From IMG/VR virus record IMGVR_UViG_3300021960_000397, positions 1 through 27,601 of that record: 27,601 nt of DNA; one strand, given 5' to 3'. How positions within the stretch are numbered: the stretch's first letter is position 1; each line of letters starts with the position of its first letter. The notes beneath the pieces were generated by a model, which searched no databases, had not been told where the DNA came from, and saw only the letters and a program-made list of their open reading frames with translations. Positions 6,200 through 11,665 of the stretch are shown one piece after another. The position numbers and the translations under genes are program-made. Source of the DNA: a virus.

Positions 6200-6502
6200 A
6201 TGTCAGGACCAAATGGATTCTTAAGTAGACCTCTTGACTTGTCTGGTCTTCAAATAGACTTACCTGCTGATGCACCTGCTCCGGCTGAGACAGCTGAAGC
6301 TCCTGTAGATGCTGGACCTGCTAAGTCAACTGCTGCCGCTCCTGGCGGTAACGTAGCTGGCGGTGCTCCTGAAGCACAACAAGCTAGCTCAAGCAGACGT
6401 GAAGCTGAGTCAGTAACGAAGAAGAAAGCAGGAAGGTCAAGACGCAAGAGCTTAGTATCATTAGACGACGCGGGCGGTAAACCAACAATCTTAGGTGGCT
6501 AA
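6200..6502 (+). CDS. Low-complexity protein with C-terminal SLDD-TILGG tail, member 3 of trio
   Basis: The product has 100 residues. After MSGPNGFLSRPLDLSG, residues 20-70 are almost entirely Ala, Pro, Gly and Thr and predicted disordered. Residues 73-86 are strongly basic (KKKAGRSRRK), and the end is SLVSLDD...PTILGG, matching the previous gene. The shared tail between two otherwise different proteins suggests a docking peptide or assembly tag. It starts 1 base after its neighbour with AGGAGG in front, and it ends just before the portal start. Function unknown; a minor head or portal-associated protein is the most economical guess. Confidence 0.7.
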   Translation: MSGPNGFLSRPLDLSGLQIDLPADAPAPAETAEAPVDAGPAKSTAAAPGGNVAGGAPEAQQASSSRREAESVTKKKAGRSRRKSLVSLDDAGGKPTILGG

Positions 6503-6503
6503 T

Positions 6504-8171
6504 ATGAGTGATAAAGTACAGAGAATAGTTCAGCTCGCCGATAGCTTGTTTAATGCATCAGAGCGTACTAACAATGAGAACTTATGGGATGAGCTATCTG
6601 AGTTCATGTTGAACAACCAGTGGAAGTTCAATAGACAACAGTCAGTATCTGCTACAGACATCTCTAGCTTAATGAGCACTAATGCTGGGACTAAGAAGAC
6701 ACGTAGACTATATGACTCTACCGCTCTTCAAGCAGTGCAGGACTTATCAGCTGCCTTCCAAGGTACACTGACTAATCCAGCTACTACATGGTCTAAGATG
6801 CGATTCAATGATGATGCTCTTAACAACGATTCAGACTCAGGTCTCTGGCTAGAGAAAGTCAATGACATGATGCACAATGAGTTCAACGAATCTAACTTCG
6901 ACACAGAGATAGCTAAAGGCTACCAATCATTAGTGTCGATGGCTAACATGCCTATCTTCCACGAAGAGAGAGAAACTAAAGCAGGTGAGCATGATGGTGT
7001 TCGCTTTACCTCCCTTCACTTAAGTCAAGTTGTTTGGATGGAAGATAAAGAAGGAATCGTAGACAGCCTATATCGTAAGTTCACAATGAGAGCTAAGCAG
7101 GCTGTAGAGAAGTGGGGAGATGCAGTGCCTCACGAGATTATGAAGGTGGTTGAACAAGAGCCTAATAAAGAGTTCCAGTTCTTACATGCTATCTTCCCAC
7201 GTAAAGACAGTGAAGTTAAGCTGAATGAATTAGGTTTAGCTCCTGGTAAGAACAGACCTTGGGCATCTATCTACATCTCAATCGAAGGGTTGAAGATGGT
7301 TGAAGAAGGTGGCTACTATGAGATGCCAGTATATGTGGCTCGTTGGTCAATGTTATCAGGTGAGTTATACGGACGTGGTCCTTCTCACTTAGCTTTACCA
7401 GATGTGCGTACACTTAACAGACTGAAACAACGTGGTCTGGAAGCGATGGACTTACAGGTACGACCACCTATCCTAGCCAATGAGCGGGATGTGTTCGGTC
7501 AGCTAGACTTAAGACCTGGTGGGATATCAATTGTTAAAGATGTTAACGGTGTTAAAGAGTTCGTGTCACAAGCACGAGCAGACATCTTAGAGTTTAGCAC
7601 TCAAGACTTGATTCAATCAATCAAGAGTATGTTCTTCCTAGATAAGATTCAGCCTCTGAGCAACTTAGATAAGAAAGAACGTATGTCTCAGTTAGAAGTA
7701 ACTAAGAGACTCGAAGAGATGCAATCAGTGTTAGGTCCGGTACTAAGCCGACTGAACTCTGAACTACTACAACCTCTGGTGATTCGTCAGTTTAAGATTA
7801 TGCTTAGAGCAGGTGTCTTACCTGAAATGCCAGACATGGTTAAAGAACGTGGGCTTGACCTTGAGATAGTATTTGTCAACCAGTTAGCACGTTCACAGCA
7901 AGTACAAGATGTTAGTAGTATACAACAGTGGGTACAGAATTTGGCAGGCTTGGCCCAACTAGACCCAACTGTTATTGATAACATCGATAGTGATGGAATA
8001 GCTCGACACACCGCTAAGATCCTGGGTGTTCCTGAGGTGGCAGTTGCCAACCAAGATGAGATCGAGCAAACGAGAGCTGCTAGGCAACAAGCCCAACAGC
8101 AACAACAAGCACTTGAGTCCGCAAACATGGCTGCCGATGCAGCTGCCAAGGCGGGTAACTTAGGAGAGTAA
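6504..8171 (+). CDS. Portal protein (head-tail connector)
   Basis: The 555-residue product forms the dodecameric ring at the capsid vertex through which DNA is packaged and ejected. It matches podovirus head-tail connector proteins (T7 gp8-like, Head-tail_con): an N-terminal helix bundle with SERTNNENLWDEL, the block TKKTRRLYDSTALQAVQDLSAAFQGTLTNP (about residues 53-84), and the region around WSMLSGELYGRGP (about residues 285-297) with aromatic and Gly residues. The C-terminus is a Gln/Ala-rich helix, as expected for the barrel. I chose ATG 6504 over an upstream GTG because AGGTGG lies 5 bases before it. Length is typical for the family. Confidence 0.93.
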   Translation: MSDKVQRIVQLADSLFNASERTNNENLWDELSEFMLNNQWKFNRQQSVSATDISSLMSTNAGTKKTRRLYDSTALQAVQDLSAAFQGTLTNPATTWSKMRFNDDALNNDSDSGLWLEKVNDMMHNEFNESNFDTEIAKGYQSLVSMANMPIFHEERETKAGEHDGVRFTSLHLSQVVWMEDKEGIVDSLYRKFTMRAKQAVEKWGDAVPHEIMKVVEQEPNKEFQFLHAIFPRKDSEVKLNELGLAPGKNRPWASIYISIEGLKMVEEGGYYEMPVYVARWSMLSGELYGRGPSHLALPDVRTLNRLKQRGLEAMDLQVRPPILANERDVFGQLDLRPGGISIVKDVNGVKEFVSQARADILEFSTQDLIQSIKSMFFLDKIQPLSNLDKKERMSQLEVTKRLEEMQSVLGPVLSRLNSELLQPLVIRQFKIMLRAGVLPEMPDMVKERGLDLEIVFVNQLARSQQVQDVSSIQQWVQNLAGLAQLDPTVIDNIDSDGIARHTAKILGVPEVAVANQDEIEQTRAARQQAQQQQQALESANMAADAAAKAGNLGE

Positions 8172-8172
8172 T

Positions 8173-8391
8173 ATGAACGACCACGGTATGGAAGACATTA
8201 AGAAGTTTAGAACAGCACTACATCGACTCATGGCGAGTGATGACGGAAAGATAGTTGCTGAGGGGCTGAATAGGATGTACGTAGAACAATCAGCACTTGG
8301 AGACAACGAGCTACAAACAGCTTACCGTCTGGGCCAGAAAGAGTTTGTACAAGGCATACTTGCCGACGCTGCTAAAGAACTAACCTTCTAG
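8173..8391 (+). CDS. Small portal-adjacent protein, Bbp19-like
   Basis: The product has 72 residues, is helical and ends AAKELTF. Its pattern (FRTALHRLM, then GLNRMYVEQSALG, then TAYRLGQKEFVQGILADA) resembles the small Bbp19-type phage proteins that sit between portal and scaffold or capsid genes in many podophages; the YRLGQKE block is the most characteristic. TAGGAGAG gives a good ribosome binding site 5 bases upstream, and the gene starts 1 base after the portal stop. It is likely a head-assembly or structural accessory protein of unknown mechanism. The family assignment is from memory of the motif and moderately secure. Confidence 0.75.
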   Translation: MNDHGMEDIKKFRTALHRLMASDDGKIVAEGLNRMYVEQSALGDNELQTAYRLGQKEFVQGILADAAKELTF

Positions 8392-8401
8392 GAGAAACAT
8401 A

Positions 8402-9316
8402 ATGTCTGAGAATATACTAAACAATGAAACACCCGCCGCTGCTGAAGCACCTGTTGCAGAATCTGCAAGCACTGAAAGCCCAGCAGTTACCAATGAGATT
8501 AACCTTTTAGACCATGTGTCGGCTGATCATAAGTCACTGGTTGATAGTAAAGGTTTCAAGAGCGTAGACGATGTTGTTAAGAGCTATGCTAACCTTGAGA
8601 AGATGGTGGGGAATTCAGTACGTATACCTCCTGCCGATGCAAGTGCCGAAGCCAAACAAGAGTTCTATGATAAGATCAAGGACTTAGATGGTGTTGTTGT
8701 TAAAGGCGATAAAGATGAAATGTATAACAAGTTGGGTCGTCCTGAATCAGCTGATGGATATAAGCTACAAGACGTAGTTAATGCTGAGATGTTCGATAAG
8801 GTACCAGGCTTAGGTGAAGAGATCAATGACTTCAAAACTATAGCACATGAGATTGGGCTTAGTGAGGAGCAAGCATCTAAGTTAGTTGAAATGAGAATGG
8901 GTACACTTAGCGGAATGGAAGCACAACAAGACGCTAATCGTGAGATGAGTGAGAAAGTATTACACGAACTGTGGGGTCAGGATTACGATAACCGCCTGAA
9001 CGCAGCTAAACAAACTGCTAAGATCTACAGTGAGAAACACCCTGATGCGATGGCCGACCTGATCAATGGTCCTGCTGGTAACAACCCAGCTCTCTTAAGC
9101 ATGCTAGCTGAACTAGGTGGCACGTTCAAAGAGAAGGGACATGAAGGAATGGTTACTACCAACTTTGGTACGACACCAGATGAAGCAATGAGAAAGATAC
9201 AGGACAAGAGAGCTGATCCTGGCTTCATGAAAGCATACACCGATGATAGAAATGTTGGACATAAGAAAGCCGTTGCTGAGCTAGCACGTCTTTACCAACT
9301 AGCAAATGGTGCATAA
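8402..9316 (+). CDS. Scaffolding protein
   Basis: The product has 304 residues. The position directly before the major capsid gene and the composition (acidic, Ala/Glu/Lys-rich, almost entirely helical) are those of capsid scaffolding proteins of T7-like phages. An N-terminal disordered Ala/Pro/Glu-rich stretch (about residues 8-35) precedes a conserved-looking block FKSVDDVVKSYANLEKMVG (about residues 53-71), LGRPESADGYKL (about residues 110-121) and a helical core with a basic C-terminus that would bind the capsid shell. The GRPE-x-ADGY block is the common signature of podophage scaffolds. AGGAG precedes the ATG. It is followed by the tRNA gene after only 6 bases. Confidence 0.85.
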   Translation: MSENILNNETPAAAEAPVAESASTESPAVTNEINLLDHVSADHKSLVDSKGFKSVDDVVKSYANLEKMVGNSVRIPPADASAEAKQEFYDKIKDLDGVVVKGDKDEMYNKLGRPESADGYKLQDVVNAEMFDKVPGLGEEINDFKTIAHEIGLSEEQASKLVEMRMGTLSGMEAQQDANREMSEKVLHELWGQDYDNRLNAAKQTAKIYSEKHPDAMADLINGPAGNNPALLSMLAELGGTFKEKGHEGMVTTNFGTTPDEAMRKIQDKRADPGFMKAYTDDRNVGHKKAVAELARLYQLANGA

Positions 9317-9322
9317 GAATAT

Positions 9323-9399
9323 GGTCTTGTAGTTCAATTGGTTAGAGCACCCGCCTGTCACGCGGGAAGTTGCGGGTTCGAGTCCCGTCAAGACCGCCA
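9323..9399 (+). tRNA. tRNA-Asp (anticodon GUC)
   Basis: A complete cloverleaf of 77 bases can be written. The acceptor stem GGTCTTG/CAAGACC (9323-9329 with 9389-9395) is perfect. The D-arm includes GGTTA, the anticodon stem is CCCGC/GCGGG (9350-9354 with 9362-9366), and the loop CTGTCAC places GTC at 9357-9359. The T-loop is TTCGAGT, the discriminator base is G, and CCA is encoded at 9397-9399. All invariant bases are present, so it should be charged and functional. It lies in the sense direction between the scaffold and capsid genes, inside the structural operon, and would be cut out by RNase P and 3' processing. Confidence 0.97.
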
Positions 9400-9402
9400 A
9401 AT

Positions 9403-9449
9403 AGCAAGGGATAAGGATATAACGGAACCCCTCTTGCTTACTCTCCGTT
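9403..9449 (+). promoter_or_regulatory. Possible H-type pseudoknot in the capsid leader
   Basis: AGCAAG (9403-9408) can pair with CTTGCT (9433-9438). AACGGA (9421-9426), inside that loop, can pair with TCCGTT (9444-9449) beyond it. The two stems interleave, giving either an H-type pseudoknot or two alternative hairpins. GGG after the first stem can extend it by two pairs across a one-base bulge. A small hairpin CCC-TTC-GGG (9482-9490) follows. The element starts 4 bases after the tRNA CCA end and lies about 100 bases upstream of the capsid start. Six-base pairings arise by chance fairly often, so this is suggestive only. Confidence 0.35.
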
Positions 9450-9545
9450 CGATTAAGCTGCGTTAATGCTAGAACAATGGCCCCTTCGGGACAAGCCGTT
9501 CAACAATGTATTACCTATCTTTTAATAACTATGGAGAGTAAGCAA

Positions 9546-10418
9546 ATGGTTGCTACTGTTGATACTGCGTTTATTAATCAGTTCGCTGATAACTTACACA
9601 GCCTTGTAGAGCAACGTGGTTCTAAACTACGTCCTTCTGTTAAGGTTGAAATGGCTAAGGGTGAGAAGCATTTCTTCGATCGCTTGGGTTCTTTTGAAGC
9701 TAGTGAAATCACAAGCCGCCTGCAAACGACTGATCTTATTGATCCAGCTCATAGCAGACGTATGGCTTCTGTGGCTCGTTATGATGCTTCTACCTACTTA
9801 GATGACATCGATAAGTTGAAAATGTTGATCGATCCTACGAATGACTATGCTATTAAATTGGCACGTGCTCATGGTCGTAAGCTTGATGACATCATCATCG
9901 ACTCTATGTTGGGTTCTGCTGCTACTGGTCAAGGTGGTGCAGGTTCACAAGCATTTGATACTGCTAACCAACAAATCGCTCACGGTTCTGCTGGCTTCAC
10001 GGTTGCTAAGTTCAACCAAGCTTTGCGTATCCTTGAAAGCAATGATGTTGATATCGATGACGTTCGTTTGTACTTGGCAATTGGTGCCCGTGCTGTTGAA
10101 GACTTGTTAGGTGACAGCTCTAACCAAATGACCAGCTTTGACTTCCAAGGCGAGAAAGCTTTAGCCTCTGGTGGATTACCTAGCTTCCGTGGAGTGAACA
10201 TCATCCGCACGCAACGTATCCCTGATGAGACTGCTGACACGACTTACCGTGGTCTTTTGTACACCGAAGACAACGTTAAAGTTGCTATGGCTCAGGACAT
10301 CGAAGTTAAGACGGCTGAACGTGCTGACGTTAACTTCTTACAACAAGTTTCTACGTACATGATGTATGGTGCTGTTCGTATGGAAGAAGAGACTGTTGTT
10401 GACGTTCTTTATCAGTAG
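9546..10418 (+). CDS. Major capsid protein
   Basis: The product has 290 residues and builds the icosahedral shell. It begins MVATVDTAFINQFADNLH, continues with a basic FFDRLGSFEA region and TDLIDPAHSRRM (about residues 61-72), and has an alpha/beta pattern as in HK97-fold capsid proteins of small podophages; the C-terminal domain ends with hydrophobic strands. The ATG at 9546 has GGAGAG 7 bases upstream and is preferred to an in-frame ATG at 9477, which lies in the structured leader. Codon use differs from neighbours: T-ending codons such as GCT, GTT, CGT and GGT, and TTG for Leu, are strongly preferred, as expected for very high expression. There is no N-terminal delta domain, consistent with a separate scaffold gene. 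Confidence 0.92.
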   Translation: MVATVDTAFINQFADNLHSLVEQRGSKLRPSVKVEMAKGEKHFFDRLGSFEASEITSRLQTTDLIDPAHSRRMASVARYDASTYLDDIDKLKMLIDPTNDYAIKLARAHGRKLDDIIIDSMLGSAATGQGGAGSQAFDTANQQIAHGSAGFTVAKFNQALRILESNDVDIDDVRLYLAIGARAVEDLLGDSSNQMTSFDFQGEKALASGGLPSFRGVNIIRTQRIPDETADTTYRGLLYTEDNVKVAMAQDIEVKTAERADVNFLQQVSTYMMYGAVRMEEETVVDVLYQ

Positions 10419-10439
10419 ATCGAGAAACATAACCTTAAC

Positions 10440-10462
10440 GAGGGGTGATAATAAAGCCCCTC
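10440..10462 (+). terminator. Hairpin after the capsid gene
   Basis: GAGGGG (10440-10445) pairs perfectly with CCCCTC (10457-10462) over an 11-base loop. No T-run follows, so it is not a standard intrinsic terminator. It more likely stabilises or marks the 3' end of the capsid message, or attenuates read-through. It ends 18 bases before the next start codon. Confidence 0.45.
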
Positions 10463-10480
10463 ACAATTGGAGATATAAAT

Positions 10481-11026
10481 ATGACTGCTACTACAGTTAA
10501 ATCAGAAAACGTCACGAACGTTGAAGCTAGCCCAATCGTAGCTCTTGACCGTAAGAAAGGTCGGATCAAGACTCAGATTGATCAAGACGCTATTGCTACA
10601 ACTTCTTTAGACGAAGTTAATGACTTAATGTTGTTCTGCCCAATTCCTTCTAATGCTGTTATCTTAGACGTTATGCATTTGAATGATGACTTAGACTCAA
10701 ATGGTACGCCTACGCTTGACATCAACTGTGGTCTTTACTACAGTGGTATTGGTGGTACTCAGAAGCTGAACGGTAATACTTCTGGTACGGTTATCGATGC
10801 TGATTGTTTTGCTTCTGACAGTGCAGCTTTTGTTGCTGCTGTTACTAGCTGGACAAGCTTACGCTTCGAAGCTGACGACATCGTCGACGTTAAGAAAGAG
10901 GCTTGGGAAGTTGCCGGCCTAGCTGCCGATCCAGGCGGTTTGTTATATGTTGGTTTACAAGTTGGAACTAACGCTGCTGCTACAGCCGCTGCTGGTGACA
11001 TCGTATTACGTGTAGACTACATCTAA
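10481..11026 (+). CDS. Putative virion protein downstream of capsid
   Basis: The product has 181 residues. It is beta-rich and acidic, with Ala-rich strands near the C-terminus (about residues 155-173). It contains an ordered-looking block beginning FCPIPSNAVILDV (about residues 52-64), a pattern of small capsid-associated or stabilising proteins. Codon bias resembles the capsid gene, suggesting high expression and a structural role. GGAG 8 bases before ATG 10481 decides the start against a GTG at 10445 that sits inside the hairpin. It lies between two stem-loops. It may be a head decoration or minor capsid protein; no family is recognised. Confidence 0.75.
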   Translation: MTATTVKSENVTNVEASPIVALDRKKGRIKTQIDQDAIATTSLDEVNDLMLFCPIPSNAVILDVMHLNDDLDSNGTPTLDINCGLYYSGIGGTQKLNGNTSGTVIDADCFASDSAAFVAAVTSWTSLRFEADDIVDVKKEAWEVAGLAADPGGLLYVGLQVGTNAAATAAAGDIVLRVDYI

Positions 11027-11038
11027 GCTATAACCCAA

Positions 11039-11059
11039 GGGGGAGGGTTTATATCCCCC
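11039..11059 (+). terminator. Hairpin after the putative virion protein gene
   Basis: GGGGGA (11039-11044) pairs perfectly with TCCCCC (11054-11059) over a 9-base loop. As with the hairpin after the capsid gene, no T-run follows. Transcription presumably continues into the tail genes with partial attenuation, or the stem protects an upstream mRNA end. Confidence 0.45.
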
Positions 11060-11091
11060 ACTAAATTCTAAGACACAGGAGATATTGTAAC

Positions 11092-11664
11092 ATGGCATCA
11101 CAAGTACAGATATGCAACTTAGCCCTAAGCAGATTAGGTGCCAGCACTATTACTTCTCTTGGGGACAACACCACAGAAGCTAAGCTGTGCAATACCTTCT
11201 TTAATGACCTTGCTGATGAGGTAATGTCAGAAGGATCATGGACATCTACAATCACAAGGGCTACTTTGGCTCTTACTACTAACACTCCTGCCTTTGGGTT
11301 TGATAATGAGTTCCAACTACCAGTAGACCCACAAGCACTTAAGATCCTAAACATAGACGAAGACATACCAGGAAGTACGACGTATCGCATCGAGGGCGAC
11401 AAGCTCTTAAGCAATAACGATAACATGAAGATACGATACATAGCACGCCTTACTGATAGTGAGGACTGGGACATCTACTTGCAAAGAGCCTTCATAGCTA
11501 GACTAGCTTCTGAGCTGGCCTATCCTTTGACTGGTGATGACAAGAAAGCAGCTCTTGAGTTCCAGCGTTACGAGGGATTCTTAAGTCGTGGTCTTGCTCA
11601 GAACGGACAACAAGGCAGCAAGCAGATAGTTATATCATCGGATGCAATAGACGTGAGGTTCTAA
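11092..11664 (+). CDS. Tail tubular protein A
   Basis: The product has 190 residues and matches the T7 gp11-like gatekeeper/adaptor family, which joins the portal to the tail nozzle. The opening with ICNLALSRLGASTITSL (residues 6-22) is the family signature (helix with A-L-x-x-L-G, then I-x-S-L). It is followed by a two-helix region with DEVMSEGSWTS and a beta part ending near residue 120. The C-terminal helices contain LASELAYPLTGDD (about residues 138-150), typical of the family. AGGAG lies 10 bases upstream. The next gene, tubular protein B, starts 1 base after the stop, as in T7-like phages. Confidence 0.93.
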   Translation: MASQVQICNLALSRLGASTITSLGDNTTEAKLCNTFFNDLADEVMSEGSWTSTITRATLALTTNTPAFGFDNEFQLPVDPQALKILNIDEDIPGSTTYRIEGDKLLSNNDNMKIRYIARLTDSEDWDIYLQRAFIARLASELAYPLTGDDKKAALEFQRYEGFLSRGLAQNGQQGSKQIVISSDAIDVRF

Positions 11665-11665
11665 C

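Noticed and set aside
7787-8149. 120-codon open frame on the - strand inside the portal gene
   Set aside because: Shadow of the Gln/Ala-rich portal C-terminus; composition is Ser/Cys/Ala-rich with no ribosome binding site.
9323-9399. Attachment site for integration at the tRNA
   Set aside because: No integrase or repeated tRNA 3' end is present in the window, so an att function is unsupported.
9477-9545. Extended N-terminus of the capsid protein from ATG 9477
   Set aside because: It has no ribosome binding site and its codons coincide with the leader hairpin; ATG 9546 has GGAGAG at proper spacing and starts the conserved-looking sequence.
11061-11474. 137-codon - strand frame over tubular protein A
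   Set aside because: The opposite frame is a confident tail protein; this one has no ribosome binding site and shadow-like Leu/Ser/Arg composition.
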